Positions 31,475 through 41,375 of a DNA stretch of 64,000 nt are shown here, piece by piece. Under the pieces are notes generated by a model. It made no database searches and was not told the origin of the DNA. It worked only from the letters and a program-made list of their open reading frames with translations. Numbering within the stretch: the first letter of the stretch is position 1; each line of letters begins with the position of its first letter. The stretch is from Nitrospira sp. (GTDB lineage Bacteria > Nitrospirota > Nitrospiria > Nitrospirales > Nitrospiraceae), in NCBI GenBank assembly GCA_029865225.1, contig JAOUHJ010000001.1, positions 114,442 to 178,441 on the forward strand, written 5' to 3'. Made by a program: the position numbers and the translations under genes.

Positions 31475-32809
31475 ATGACTGATGATGATCAAGAAACGAG
31501 CACGTCGTTAGTCTCCATCCTCTCCAAGGTGGTCGTAGGACTGGCCTTGGCGGTTTGCCCAACGTTCGCTAGTTACTCGGTTCACGCGAAAGAACTTGTT
31601 ATCGCGAACTACGAAGGGGTCATTAACCCCGTTGCAGCCGAGTACCTGCACGATGCGCTCGATTTCGCGCAATCGTCTGGGGCCGAAGCCTTGATCCTGA
31701 AACTCGACACCCCTGGAGGGTTGGATACCTCCATGCGGCTGATGATCAAGGATATTACCGGTTCCCCTCTTCCGGTGATTGTGTTTGTCTCACCTTCGGG
31801 AGGCCGTGCTGCCTCAGCAGGCGTTTTTATTACGATGGCGGCTCATGTCGCCGCCATGGCGCCGGGGACCAATATTGGAGCGGCTCATCCAGTCGCGATG
31901 GGCGGGGGCGAGATGGACAACACGATGAAGGAGAAGGTCGAGAACGACTCGGTTGCCTACATCAAGAGCCTCGCGGAACAACGTGGCCGAAATGTGGCAT
32001 GGGCCGAAGATGCAGTCCGGAAGAGTGTGTCGGTGACGGAGCAAGAAGCCTTGAAACTCAACATCATCGACCTGGTCGCCGAAGACATTCCCAACCTACT
32101 GAAACATCTACAGGGGAGAAAGATTGTTCTCCCTCATGGACCAATCACGCTATCAAGCGATCCCCCGACTCTCAAAGAGTTTCCGATGGGAACGCGTCTT
32201 GAGCTGCTCAAGACACTGAGTGATCCAAATATCGCCTACCTGTTGATGTCCATTGGGACGATCGGGATTATGGCGGAGCTTTACAGTCCCGGAGCAATCC
32301 TACCCGGCATCATTGGAGCCATCAGCTTGATTCTGGCTTTCTATTCTCTTCAATCTCTGCCCGTGAACTATGCCGGTGCACTCCTGGTGATACTCGGCGT
32401 GGTGTTTCTTCTGCTCGAAATCTCAGTCACGAGCTATGGATTGCTCGCTTTGGGCGGCTTAACAGCCATGACGCTAGGCGGCTTGTTCCTCATCAAGAGC
32501 GATGCCCCTTTTATGCAAGTTTCCCTTTCCTTCTTGTTGCCCACCGTCATGGCAGTCGGTGCCCTGGCCGGAGTCGTCGCTTGGATGGCGGTCAAGGGGG
32601 CTCGCGGGAAGCCAATCACCGGAGCGGAGGGAATGATCGGGTCAATCGGAATTGCGAAGACAGCTCTGAATCCACGCGGCCAAATCACCGTACAAGGGGA
32701 GATCTGGGAGGCAGTCAGCGAAACTCCCGTTGGTCAAGGTGAGGCCGCAGAAGTGATGTCGATCGAGGGGCTGACACTTCATGTGGCGCCCACTCACAAA
32801 TCACACTGA
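31475..32809 (+). CDS. NfeD/ClpP-class membrane serine protease (444 aa)
   Basis: A signal/anchor segment, then a SppA/ClpP-like domain with LDTPGGLDTSMR and the catalytic Ser in ASAGVF. Several membrane spans follow (about 260-400), and a C-terminal NfeD OB-fold domain (TGAEGMIGSIGIAK region). Members of this long form cleave stomatins. The next gene is an SPFH protein, the typical partner, 18 bases on. ATG at 31475 is chosen because the longer frame starts with TTG and lacks a ribosome-binding site. Confidence 0.88.
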   Translation: MTDDDQETSTSLVSILSKVVVGLALAVCPTFASYSVHAKELVIANYEGVINPVAAEYLHDALDFAQSSGAEALILKLDTPGGLDTSMRLMIKDITGSPLPVIVFVSPSGGRAASAGVFITMAAHVAAMAPGTNIGAAHPVAMGGGEMDNTMKEKVENDSVAYIKSLAEQRGRNVAWAEDAVRKSVSVTEQEALKLNIIDLVAEDIPNLLKHLQGRKIVLPHGPITLSSDPPTLKEFPMGTRLELLKTLSDPNIAYLLMSIGTIGIMAELYSPGAILPGIIGAISLILAFYSLQSLPVNYAGALLVILGVVFLLLEISVTSYGLLALGGLTAMTLGGLFLIKSDAPFMQVSLSFLLPTVMAVGALAGVVAWMAVKGARGKPITGAEGMIGSIGIAKTALNPRGQITVQGEIWEAVSETPVGQGEAAEVMSIEGLTLHVAPTHKSH

Positions 32810-32827
32810 CCGAGAGAAGGAGCCATC

Positions 32828-33574
32828 ATGTCACTCCTATTGCCAGTAGTCCTATTCGGTATGCTGCTGTATGCCAGCTTTAAACGGGTGATGGAATACG
32901 AACGTCTTGTCGTGTTCGTCCTCGGCAAGTTTCAAACAGTGAAAGGGCCGGGAATCAGATTGGTGATCCCGGCTCTTCAACAAATGGTCCGCGTAAATCT
33001 CCAAACTGTCACGATGGAGGTTCCGTCACAGGATGTCATCACACGGGACAACATCTCCGTCAAGGTGAATGCCGTCATTTTTCTCAGAGTGGTTGATCCC
33101 CAGAAAGCCGTGCTCGCCGTACAGGATTATCTCTATTCCACCTCACAGGTCGCCCAAACAACCCTCCGCAGTGTTTTAGGTCAAAGCCAACTCGACGACT
33201 TGCTGGCAAAACGTGACGATATCAACGCAGAGCTCCAACGCATCATCGACCAGCAGACCGAGCCTTGGGGGGTGAAAGTCGCTGCCGTCGAGGTCAAGAA
33301 TGTGGATATCCCTCAAGACATGCAACGAGCGATTGCCAGGCAAGCTGAGGCTGAGCGAGAACGGCGAGCAAAAATCATTCATGCGGAAGGTGAGTTTCAG
33401 GCGGCGCAGAAACTTGCCGAAGCGGCAAACGTCATCAGTCAAAACCCTGCGGCACTTCAATTGCGATATCTCCAAACACTTGTCGAGATTGCAGGAGAGA
33501 AGAATTCGACCACGATCTTCCCCATTCCCGTCGATACACTTGGCCCTTTCATGAAGGGACTCTTTTCGAAATAG
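32828..33574 (+). CDS. SPFH-domain protein (slipin/stomatin) (248 aa)
   Basis: N-terminal membrane anchor ([16 protein letters not shown]), SPFH domain ([38 protein letters not shown]), then a coiled Ala/Glu-rich segment ([15 protein letters not shown]) that drives oligomerisation. It probably scaffolds membrane microdomains and is the likely substrate or partner of the NfeD protease upstream. Confidence 0.9.
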   Translation: MSLLLPVVLFGMLLYASFKRVMEYERLVVFVLGKFQTVKGPGIRLVIPALQQMVRVNLQTVTMEVPSQDVITRDNISVKVNAVIFLRVVDPQKAVLAVQDYLYSTSQVAQTTLRSVLGQSQLDDLLAKRDDINAELQRIIDQQTEPWGVKVAAVEVKNVDIPQDMQRAIARQAEAERERRAKIIHAEGEFQAAQKLAEAANVISQNPAALQLRYLQTLVEIAGEKNSTTIFPIPVDTLGPFMKGLFSK

Positions 33575-33837
33575 TGTGGTATTTCTGTTGAATGGCTTGC
33601 GTCAATCACACAGAGATGCCGCATAAGTGCGACAGTCCTCCCTAAAATTCCTCATTAGCCTAGTCTAATCTTTCTTATTTTTCGAGATGATCCTGCTCGC
33701 CGTTTCTCATCTTCAGTCGAGCATCCGTTTTGCTTCGTAAAATCATTCATGATGGTCGGACTGAGTCGAATCTTTTCAGTTGAAATGGGCTCTTACGTTA
33801 AGGGGAAATGTTCAACCAACATACAAAGGGTGACACG

Positions 33838-35094
33838 ATGAAAGAAGAACTTCGGGTCGCTGAGGAAATAGAAATGCAGAAAACGTTCATTGCCGATGTG
33901 GATGCTGATGACGCCAAGGCAAGCGGGATGCTCGGTATCATTGGCCGTGCAGAGGCTGAAGAGTCGATCGCAGACGAGAAGAAGCAGACGGCCATGCGGG
34001 CCGGCCAGGGAACGAACCCGTTCCTTCTTGAGGGTCTGTACTTTCGTTCGTTTGGTGAGCGTGGTCTTCTAACTCGAGAAGAAGAGACGGCCATCGCCAA
34101 GCGGGTCGACCAGGGAACACGTCGTATCCGCGCTGCGTTGCGTCAAGCCGTGCGAGCTATTCTCAAGTCCAAACGGACGTCGGCGCTTGCAGAAACCGTG
34201 AAGGCGCTTCAAATGGTCAAGCGTTTGAGCGGATTTTCAGCTACCGCCCTAGACCATGCAGAGGAACTGCTGATGGAGGCTGTGGGCTCGTCAGAACCGG
34301 ACGCTAAACCTGCAGCGGCCACAACCAAGCAACTCAAGGCCCTACTGAATGACATCCGAGCTGCCAGAGTTGTGCTGGAACAAGGCAAAGACGAACTCGT
34401 GCGATGCAACCTGCGCCTGGTGGTAGATGTCGCCAAACACTACACGGGAAGGGGATTAACGCTGCTGGATCTCGTGCAGGAGGGCAATATCGGACTCATG
34501 AAAGCTGCCGAGCGATACCAGTATCGGAAAGGATTCAAATTCAGCACCTATGCGACGTGGTGGATACGGCAAGGCATCACACGGGCGCTCGCCGATCAAG
34601 CAAGAACGATTCGCATTCCGGTCCACCAAACCGAGGCCTCGCATCGAATCCTCCGCGTGATGCGGAGACTGGGCCAACAGTTTGGACGACCGGCCCGATT
34701 GGACGAAGTGGCTCATGTGTTGCGCATGAGACCGGAACGGCTCCGCGAAACTGTACAAGCGTTCCAAGAACCGGTCGCATTAGAGACCCCGATCGGTGAT
34801 GGAGATACCCAGTTCGGAGATATGATCCCCGATCAACAGGCCGTGTCACCCGACTCCCATGTGCACCGAGGTGAACTGACTCAACAGCTGGACCGGATCC
34901 TAAGCACCTTGACGCCGCGAGAGCAAACGGTTATCAGACTCCGATTTGGCATCGGCTACGATGAAGCCAGCACCCTTGAGCAGGTCGGCCAAAGCTTGTC
35001 CGTCACACGCGAACGCATCCGCCAGATAGAAGCGAAGGCGCTCAAGAAACTCAAGACTCCTGCGATCAAGGAGCTCTTCGCCGCTATCAAATAA
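33838..35094 (+). CDS. Sigma-70 family RNA polymerase sigma factor (418 aa)
   Basis: Regions visible in order: 1.2 (NPFLLEGLYFRSFGERGLLT), a non-conserved insert, 2 (LVRCNLRLVVDVAKHYTGRG, KFSTYATWWIRQGITRAL), 3, and 4 (LTPREQTVIRLRFG, VTRERIRQIEAKAL). Region 1.1 is absent, so it is a group-1/2-like factor (RpoD or RpoS type), not ECF. ATG at 33838 has GGGTG at proper spacing; the ATG at 33808 is closer to its purine stretch. A hairpin terminator follows. Confidence 0.85.
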   Translation: MKEELRVAEEIEMQKTFIADVDADDAKASGMLGIIGRAEAEESIADEKKQTAMRAGQGTNPFLLEGLYFRSFGERGLLTREEETAIAKRVDQGTRRIRAALRQAVRAILKSKRTSALAETVKALQMVKRLSGFSATALDHAEELLMEAVGSSEPDAKPAAATTKQLKALLNDIRAARVVLEQGKDELVRCNLRLVVDVAKHYTGRGLTLLDLVQEGNIGLMKAAERYQYRKGFKFSTYATWWIRQGITRALADQARTIRIPVHQTEASHRILRVMRRLGQQFGRPARLDEVAHVLRMRPERLRETVQAFQEPVALETPIGDGDTQFGDMIPDQQAVSPDSHVHRGELTQQLDRILSTLTPREQTVIRLRFGIGYDEASTLEQVGQSLSVTRERIRQIEAKALKKLKTPAIKELFAAIK

Positions 35095-35110
35095 GTATCT
35101 TCGCTCGATC

Positions 35111-35148
35111 AGGTCCGAGGGAGGCTTGCACGCCCTCGGACCTCGACT
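35111..35148 (+). terminator. Terminator after the sigma factor gene
   Basis: The 10-bp stem GGTCCGAGGG/CCCTCGGACC (35112-35121 with 35133-35142) is followed by a pyrimidine/T-rich tail (TCGACTTTCTTCT). Confidence 0.65.
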
Positions 35149-35197
35149 TTCTTCTATCCAACGAATTGTGTAACAATGGCACCCCCGTGCGGAGCCC

Positions 35198-36061
35198 ATG
35201 GTTCCGTTTCGCATCCGCGATCAATACACGGTGGACGTTTCCGGGTGGTTCGTATCTCTCATGGATCAACCTGTCTCTATAAGCCACCTAATCGGTCCCA
35301 ATCTCACGACACTCCCATCTTTTGATTCTATTCGCTATCACGATACTCTCGTTTTTATATTTTCCGACCCTGTTCCCTATCTCACAGGGTGGGACCTGCA
35401 GTCGCGCTTACACCACGAACGGCTCCTCGATCGCCAGCCGGACACCCTGTTGATTCTTGAACACTCGCCCGTCTACACGCTAGGACGTAGGACTCGGCCA
35501 TCGGACTGGGGAGGGAATAAAGCAACCTTGTGTCAGAACGGAGCGGAACTCCTCCATGTGAACCGTGGTGGGTCCGTCACCTTTCATGGCCCAGGACAGG
35601 TAGTGCTCTATCCAATCCTGAAACTTCATCGGTATGCCACAGGTGCCAGGCAATTGGTTTGGTTACTTGAGGAGGTCCTCATTCGCACGCTTGAGTGCTG
35701 GAATATCACCGGCGTTCGCATCGCTGGCAAACCTGGTGTGTGGGTCATGCCGCCGGAGCCGAAGAAGATCGGTTTCGTTGGCGTGCGAATTCAACAAGGA
35801 GTGACGCTCCACGGGGTGTCCCTGAACGTGGATCTGGACCTGGCCCCGTTCCGTCATATTCATCCATGTGGATTTCCCGATTGCTCTGTGACATCCATGG
35901 AGGATGTTTCTCAAGGGGCTGTTCCTGTCGAAACAATCAAGCAACAACTTGCTCAAACCTTCGCGATGGTGTTTTCTTCAAGCGCTCTCCGCCGGTCAGA
36001 CTCACACAGACAGGAATACGTTCAAGACGATCTTGAAGGAGCTCTATGCAGGAATTATTGA
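35198..36061 (+). CDS. lipB: Octanoyl-ACP:protein transferase LipB (287 aa)
   Basis: Transfers octanoyl groups to lipoyl domains. Family motifs are HSPVYTLGRR, RGGSVTFHGPGQ, the conserved Lys in PKKIGFVGVRI and the Cys in HPCGFPDC. The protein is longer than usual because about 45 N-terminal residues precede the domain. ATG at 35261 would shorten it, so the start is unsure. Its 3' end overlaps the dehydrogenase gene by 16 bases. Confidence 0.85.
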   Translation: MVPFRIRDQYTVDVSGWFVSLMDQPVSISHLIGPNLTTLPSFDSIRYHDTLVFIFSDPVPYLTGWDLQSRLHHERLLDRQPDTLLILEHSPVYTLGRRTRPSDWGGNKATLCQNGAELLHVNRGGSVTFHGPGQVVLYPILKLHRYATGARQLVWLLEEVLIRTLECWNITGVRIAGKPGVWVMPPEPKKIGFVGVRIQQGVTLHGVSLNVDLDLAPFRHIHPCGFPDCSVTSMEDVSQGAVPVETIKQQLAQTFAMVFSSSALRRSDSHRQEYVQDDLEGALCRNY

Positions 36062-37296
36062 CGCCGACCTTTCGCTTAGCAGTCTCGCAATTTGATCAGG
36101 CCGCGGAAGCTATGCACCTGGACTCCAACCTCCGTGAACGCCTGAAGCTCCCACAGCGCTCGCTCGCCGTCAGTCTTCCCGTCCTCATGGACGACGGGCA
36201 TGTCGAGGTCTTTACGGGATACAGGGTGCAACATGATTCATCACGCGGCCCTTCCAAAGGCGGGGTGCGGTACCACCCTGATGTAAATCTTGGCGAGGTG
36301 GCAGCCCTGGCCATGTGGATGACATGGAAATGCGCGTTAGCCGGCTTGCCCTATGGTGGAGCGAAAGGCGGGGTTCAAGTCGCCCCCAAGCGGCTGTCCT
36401 CCGGTGAATTACAACGGTTGACCAGGCGCTACGTAGCGGAAATATTCCCCTTGATCGGACCGGATAAGGACGTGCCGGCCCCTGACGTGGGAACCGATGC
36501 CCAAGTCATGGCGTGGATGATGGACACCTACAGCCAGCAAGTCGGATATGCGGTGCCCGGCGTTGTAACCGGGAAACCACTGTGCCTCGGTGGTAGCCTG
36601 GGTCGTGAAGAGGCAACGGGTCGGGGTGTCGTCTATGTCACACTGGAGGCTCTACGTCATTTGAAGCTGTCGTTGGAGAACGCGACAGTAGCAATTCAAG
36701 GGTTTGGGAATGTCGGCTCTCACACCGCTCGTATCATGCAGCAGCAAGGTGCACGAGTGGTCGCCGTCAGTGATGTGCATGGAGGCATCTACAACGAGAA
36801 GGGGCTGGACATTGTGCGTCTTCTCCGTCGTGATCTTGATCAGCCACTCCATGAAACGAAACAGGGAGACAGGATCACGAACGAAGAATTACTTCAATTG
36901 GAGTGCACCGTGCTGGTTCCCGCTGCCCTATCCGAACAGATCACGGACCGCAACGCCAATTCCCTGAAGTGCCGAATCCTCTCCGAAGGGGCCAACGGGC
37001 CGACGACACTCGAGGCTGATCGCATTCTGGCGGACAAAGGGATATTTGTGATTCCTGATATTCTTGCAAATTCCGGCGGGGTCATTGTCTCATATTTCGA
37101 ATGGGTTCAGGATCTTCAGCGTTTTTTCTGGAGCGCGACTGATATTCAAAATCGTCTGCAGGCCATCATCACCTCCGCTTTTCACCGCACACTTCATTTC
37201 TCAACAGAGCACCAGGTTTCAATGCGCATGGCCGCGCTCATGAGCGGGATTGACCAGGTCGCTCAAGCCCATCTCCAGCGTGGATTGTACCCATAA
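36046..37296 (+). CDS. gdhA: Glu/Leu/Phe/Val dehydrogenase (416 aa)
   Basis: Oxidative deamination of an amino acid, or ammonium assimilation in reverse. The substrate site is in LPYGGAKGGV (catalytic Lys) and PAPDVGTD. The nucleotide-binding fold carries GFGNVG (VAIQGFGNVGSHTA). The length fits hexameric glutamate dehydrogenase; a leucine dehydrogenase is less likely. It is coupled to lipB by overlap. Confidence 0.88.
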   Translation: MQELLTPTFRLAVSQFDQAAEAMHLDSNLRERLKLPQRSLAVSLPVLMDDGHVEVFTGYRVQHDSSRGPSKGGVRYHPDVNLGEVAALAMWMTWKCALAGLPYGGAKGGVQVAPKRLSSGELQRLTRRYVAEIFPLIGPDKDVPAPDVGTDAQVMAWMMDTYSQQVGYAVPGVVTGKPLCLGGSLGREEATGRGVVYVTLEALRHLKLSLENATVAIQGFGNVGSHTARIMQQQGARVVAVSDVHGGIYNEKGLDIVRLLRRDLDQPLHETKQGDRITNEELLQLECTVLVPAALSEQITDRNANSLKCRILSEGANGPTTLEADRILADKGIFVIPDILANSGGVIVSYFEWVQDLQRFFWSATDIQNRLQAIITSAFHRTLHFSTEHQVSMRMAALMSGIDQVAQAHLQRGLYP

Positions 37297-37407
37297 ATCG
37301 CTCACCCGTGCGAATCCCACTCAGTCTTGATTACTGTCTCTGGTTCTTGCCTCACAACTGATTTGTACGCTAGGGTGATGTTCGTCGGCAGGACGAAGGA
37401 GCTTCTC

Positions 37408-37701
37408 ATGACACGACGCGCGATCGAAACAGCGTGGGAACAACACCGCTCAACCGGTTGGCCTCGGTTCTCAAGCCCGCACGAAGGGGAATTGATGACA
37501 CTCGATACGGTCATTAGCGGCTGTGTCGTGTACTACCTTGAGAGCGCTGATGGTCTTGACGATCAGCGGCTCGGCATCGTGAAGGATTGCTTGCGCGATC
37601 TGGATGATTTGACGACAGACCTGGAGGCTGATTGTCTGCCCTACTTTCGTCGTCTTCGCGAGCTGGGGGAACTATTACTGAACGTACAGGCATCGCGATG
37701 A
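37408..37701 (+). CDS. Hypothetical small acidic protein (97 aa)
   Basis: AAGGAG lies 6 bases before the ATG at 37408; an ATG 30 bases upstream is less well placed. Helical, Leu/Asp-rich (RLGIVKDCLRDLDDLTTDLE, YFRRLRELGELLL), with no motif. Probably a cytoplasmic helical bundle of unknown role. Confidence 0.6.
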   Translation: MTRRAIETAWEQHRSTGWPRFSSPHEGELMTLDTVISGCVVYYLESADGLDDQRLGIVKDCLRDLDDLTTDLEADCLPYFRRLRELGELLLNVQASR

Positions 37702-37878
37702 GTGGTCGGCCTCTTGATCTGCCTCAATCTGCCAGACGGGAAACCCTCGACTATCTGCGGCCGTTCCTTGCGGATTCCGGACTTCATTAGCTAGAATGAC
37801 CTACACTTTTCACGCCTATCCCACTCATGACAACTCGAATAGATCTTTGATTCTATCGGAGGGAACAGCGGACGTATT

Positions 37879-38406
37879 ATGAAGAAGAATCTACCTCGGA
37901 CTATAGTCGTGGCCTTCATGGGCCTCTTCATCACATGGTCCTCGGTTTACGCCGAGCCATATGAATTGAGTCAAACTGATGTAACGGAACCAAAGAGTAT
38001 CTCAAGTGTCGACGTCTCGCTCTTTGGCGTCAAGCTCGGCGACTCAGAAAACAAGGCCGTCGAGACTCTCGTGAATGAGCAAATTTCTGGCATTCGGGCG
38101 GAACAGGAAGCCACGTTCATCTTCCTTCTCGACCAACGGAAACCAACCGGGCCGATGGCTGGAGTCCGAATCCAGGACGGCAAGGTTGATCTCCTCTTCA
38201 TCAACAATCGATTTGCTTTCAAAACGAGAGGTGTGTTTCGGCACGTTCTTAATAGCGAAAGCCCCGAAGAGATCCGAAAGTTGCTCGGGAAAGAAGAGTA
38301 CGGCGATGAGAACGTTATGGGTGCGATCTTGGCTTATGATAAACAGGGGTTCCAAGTAAATTATATCGGCAAGGATGTCAACATCGAGTTCGCCCAACCC
38401 CGTTAA
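37879..38406 (+). CDS. Exported hypothetical protein (175 aa)
   Basis: Signal peptide (TIVVAFMGLFITWSSVYA), then a globular domain with SLFGVKLGDSENKAVETLV and FRHVLNSESPEEIRKLLG. The pattern LGDS..A is often seen in periplasmic domains that bind peptides or act as chaperones, but no function can be assigned. Confidence 0.65.
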   Translation: MKKNLPRTIVVAFMGLFITWSSVYAEPYELSQTDVTEPKSISSVDVSLFGVKLGDSENKAVETLVNEQISGIRAEQEATFIFLLDQRKPTGPMAGVRIQDGKVDLLFINNRFAFKTRGVFRHVLNSESPEEIRKLLGKEEYGDENVMGAILAYDKQGFQVNYIGKDVNIEFAQPR

Positions 38407-38554
38407 CCTCCTTCTCCAGTCTTTCATCGACCACACGAACGCCGTGTAGGTAGAGAACCGTACTTAGTACCTTGTCTGTTTTCTGTCCATCTCCTCCAGG
38501 ATCGTTCATCCTGGACGAACATCCTCAATGGCCCTACGCATCAACCAACGATGC

Positions 38555-39487
38555 TTAGTGATTGGCATCGGTCACGCGGAAGCCGTAATCGATCAAGCTC
38601 TTGGCGGTATTCCATCTGCGGTTGGAATTCAGGATGACGAGAAGCAGATCACGGTCGTTTTGAGAAACCTTAGCGATCAAGCATCGTCCGGCCTTCGACG
38701 TAAATCCAGTTTTCACCCCTTCAACGCCAGGAATACGGCCAAGAAGGCGATTGGTGTTGTGGAGAACGTAGGCGCGGTATCCATTCACCGCTGTGATAAG
38801 CCCACGTTCTTCTCGCACCAGCTCACGAAACACGGCGTTCCGCATCGCGACTTCGCTTAGCTTTGCAAGATCTTCGGCCGTGGAGTAGTGAGCCGACCCA
38901 TCAAAACCACATCCATTGCTAAAATGCGTATCGTCAAGGCCAAGCGAGGTCGCTTTGGCATTCATCAACTTCACGAATTGCTCCTCGTTGCCACCCACAT
39001 GCTCTATCGTCGCCAGACAGGCATCATTGGCGGACACCATCATCATGGCCTTCAGCAAATCCTTGAGTCGATACACCTCTCCCACTCTCAAGCGAAGGCG
39101 AGTCTTGGGAGCACGAGCCGCATTCTTGCTGACTGTGACCAGATCATCAAGCTGCCCATTTTCAAGAATGATGAGGGCCGACATGATCTTGGTCAGGCTG
39201 GCAGGGGAAAGACGTTTCCCGACGGCGTGCTGATAGAGAACCCGCCCGGAGTTCAACTCTTTCAGGAGAATGCTGTGGGCCGGGATCCGTTTCCAATGAA
39301 GCGCTTTGGGTACATAGGAGACAGAGGAACTAGTCACTCTCTTGGGGCTAACCTCTTTCCCCAAGGCGGGAACGACAGACAGACCACACAGCGTGATGGA
39401 GAAGATGGTCAGCAGACCCAGGTGGACACCGAATCGGCATCGCGGCAGCCGACGATAAGGCCAACAGCCCTTCCATCCCACGACCAA
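38555..39487 (-). CDS. dacA: D-alanyl-D-alanine carboxypeptidase (low-mass PBP) (310 aa)
   Basis: Peptidoglycan-trimming S11 enzyme. The active-site serine is in SLTKIM (SxxK), the second motif SAND (SxN) follows, and KTG is in GVKTGFTSKAG. A signal peptide or anchor precedes (GVHLGLLTIFSITLCGL). The C-terminal beta domain of DacA/PBP5 is missing, so it is closer to the short DacF/PbpG-like group. Confidence 0.88.
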   Translation of the reverse strand: MVVGWKGCWPYRRLPRCRFGVHLGLLTIFSITLCGLSVVPALGKEVSPKRVTSSSVSYVPKALHWKRIPAHSILLKELNSGRVLYQHAVGKRLSPASLTKIMSALIILENGQLDDLVTVSKNAARAPKTRLRLRVGEVYRLKDLLKAMMMVSANDACLATIEHVGGNEEQFVKLMNAKATSLGLDDTHFSNGCGFDGSAHYSTAEDLAKLSEVAMRNAVFRELVREERGLITAVNGYRAYVLHNTNRLLGRIPGVEGVKTGFTSKAGRCLIAKVSQNDRDLLLVILNSNRRWNTAKSLIDYGFRVTDANH

Positions 39488-39498
39488 CCACCTATCGC

Positions 39499-39687
39499 TT
39501 AGAAGGTAAAGGACTCCCCTACCTTATCGCCTTTTCGTCCGCTATCGATAACCTTGTGAAAAAACCGAAGGAGGTCTGCCAGGTCAATCCAAAATCCACA
39601 ATTAAGACAGCGAGCGTAGATTCTCCTGTTGATGAGGGTATAGTGGCGTTCCACCATCATAAAGCCTCTGCACTTCAAACACTGCAT
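39499..39687 (-). CDS. Small zinc-finger-like protein (62 aa)
   Basis: Two CxxC pairs (CLKC at residues 3-6, CLNC in the middle) suggest a zinc ribbon. The tail is Lys/Asp-rich. The stop lies 11 bases from the start of the peptidase gene on the same strand, so the two may be co-expressed. Confidence 0.6.
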   Translation of the reverse strand: MQCLKCRGFMMVERHYTLINRRIYARCLNCGFWIDLADLLRFFHKVIDSGRKGDKVGESFTF

Positions 39688-39708
39688 ACATGTCTCACTC
39701 TCTCTAGG

Positions 39709-39915
39709 CTACCGCAGACGGTTCATGATTAATGCAACACACCCGGCCAGTAAGCCCCCGCCAATCAACGTGGTGCCGAAATACACAAATACATTCGTGC
39801 CTCCAGCAGGTTGGGTCCCTTCCCATAAATCTCGTACCCCGCCCTGGACCATCAGAACGGAAAGGGTCATCAGAGCCCCAATCATGAACCACCATGCAAA
39901 TGAACGTAGCGCCAT
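39709..39915 (-). CDS. Small two-span membrane protein (68 aa)
   Basis: Two hydrophobic helices (FAWWFMIGALMTLSVLMV; VYFGTTLIGGGLLAGCVALI) flank a short loop, with both ends probably cytoplasmic. No family known. It lies between the zinc-finger gene and the FG-GAP lipoprotein. Confidence 0.6.
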   Translation of the reverse strand: MALRSFAWWFMIGALMTLSVLMVQGGVRDLWEGTQPAGGTNVFVYFGTTLIGGGLLAGCVALIMNRLR

Positions 39916-40006
39916 CTTTGAGCCTATCTATCTGCTCAGCTATCCCCACAGCAAATCTAGCGAAGGCCCTAGAGGCTGTCAAGAATAGTCGGCGATCCCT
40001 CCCAGC

Positions 40007-41191
40007 CTAGTCTTGTGCCTGCGCCTTTACCACTGCTTTGATCCCTTTGTGGAGAAAAATCGAGACGCTTCCACTCCCATTGTCGGCGATGGCCAGACCT
40101 GGCTCCTCCTCGCCGGCGGTTGTCACACGAAAGAAGGAGAGGGCAAACGGGCCAGCCTTGGTTCGATAGTTTCGTGGCGGGTAGTGGAAGGTGCCGTCGC
40201 CTTTTCCAAACACAATGGAGAGATCATTGGACTGAAGATTCACAATAGCCACGTCCACCAAATTATCGCCATTGAAGTCCCGGGCGAGGCCGAAATTTGG
40301 ACCCGCATCTGCACCGGAATCTTGACCTGGTCGAAAGGTTGCATTGCCATTGCCAAGGAACGTCGTAAAGCAGTCTTTTTCCCCATTGATAACAAGGAGA
40401 TCGCTATGATGATCGTTATTGAAGTCGGCAAAACTCACGCCGAGTGGACGATGCCCTGTCCGGTAGTCCTTGGGGCCTCTAAAGGAGCCGTCTCCGTTGC
40501 CGAGCCAAATCGAGACGGCATTCGACATGGGTCCACCATTTGTCACAACCAAGTCCTGTTTTCCATCAGCATTGAGATCCGCCAGGGCCACAGATGTCGG
40601 GGTATCTCCATGTTCGTACTGAACACCGTGACGAAATTCACCGGCTCCGTTCCCGAGAAAAACTTTGACCTTGTCGTTTCGTAACGCTACCACAAGATCG
40701 GCATGCCCATCCCCGTTAATGTCGTCGGTTGCCAGAGCGATCGGCGTGCGATGGACTGGATAACGTTGACCTTCTTCGAATCTCCCGTTCCCGTGTCCCA
40801 AGAGCAGCGCAATTTCATCACCACCTGAACAGGCCAGAACGACATCGTCATGCCCATCCTCATTGAAGTCACCCATCGCAAGGGCACGTGGCTCCTGACA
40901 GACGTGAACCTGAATTTGATCTTTAAACGTACCGTCACCATTGCCCAATAATATCGAAATGGTATTGCTGGAGATGTTTGTGGTGACGAGATCCGTGAAT
41001 GAGTCTTGGTTAAAGTCCCCAGTTGTCACGCTGGTAGGATTCTTGCCGACCTTGTAGCTAGCAAAATAATAAAACGGATCCGGCGGGCTGTATGGTTCGG
41101 ACTTGGAGCAAGCCAAGAGACTACTACTGAAGATAAGACAGAGTGAGGTAACACGGACTAGGATATCGACCGAACTGAATAGTATTTTCAT
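40007..41191 (-). CDS. FG-GAP/VCBS-repeat lipoprotein (394 aa)
   Basis: Lipobox LLAC at the end of the signal peptide (CLIFSSSLLAC), so an anchored lipoprotein. At least six repeats of about 50 residues carry the Ca-binding pattern DFNxDxxxD (GDFNQDSFTDLV, GDFNEDGHDDVV, DINGDGHADLV) with LLGNGDGTF. This makes a seven-blade-type beta-propeller, typically for surface binding. The start MKILFSS is preferred over a longer frame. Confidence 0.85.
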   Translation of the reverse strand: MKILFSSVDILVRVTSLCLIFSSSLLACSKSEPYSPPDPFYYFASYKVGKNPTSVTTGDFNQDSFTDLVTTNISSNTISILLGNGDGTFKDQIQVHVCQEPRALAMGDFNEDGHDDVVLACSGGDEIALLLGHGNGRFEEGQRYPVHRTPIALATDDINGDGHADLVVALRNDKVKVFLGNGAGEFRHGVQYEHGDTPTSVALADLNADGKQDLVVTNGGPMSNAVSIWLGNGDGSFRGPKDYRTGHRPLGVSFADFNNDHHSDLLVINGEKDCFTTFLGNGNATFRPGQDSGADAGPNFGLARDFNGDNLVDVAIVNLQSNDLSIVFGKGDGTFHYPPRNYRTKAGPFALSFFRVTTAGEEEPGLAIADNGSGSVSIFLHKGIKAVVKAQAQD

Positions 41192-41318
41192 GAACTCTTG
41201 CACTTGTTCGCCATTCCCCAGTCCTTTTGATGACGAGACTACGAGCAAATCAAAACAGATGCACAGTATACAAATGCGCCCTTCCCCCTCGCAACGGACG
41301 AGGATGTTATATGAGGCT

Positions 41319-41348
41319 TTGAATTTCGGTCACTGCTTGGGCTATGAT
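41319..41348 (+). promoter_or_regulatory. Candidate sigma-70 promoter
   Basis: TTGAAT (41319-41324), 18-base spacer, TATGAT (41343-41348), located 28 bases before the ATG of the next gene. The match is by eye only. Confidence 0.4.
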
Positions 41349-41375
41349 GCTGTGTTATTTTTCTGGAGGGCAATC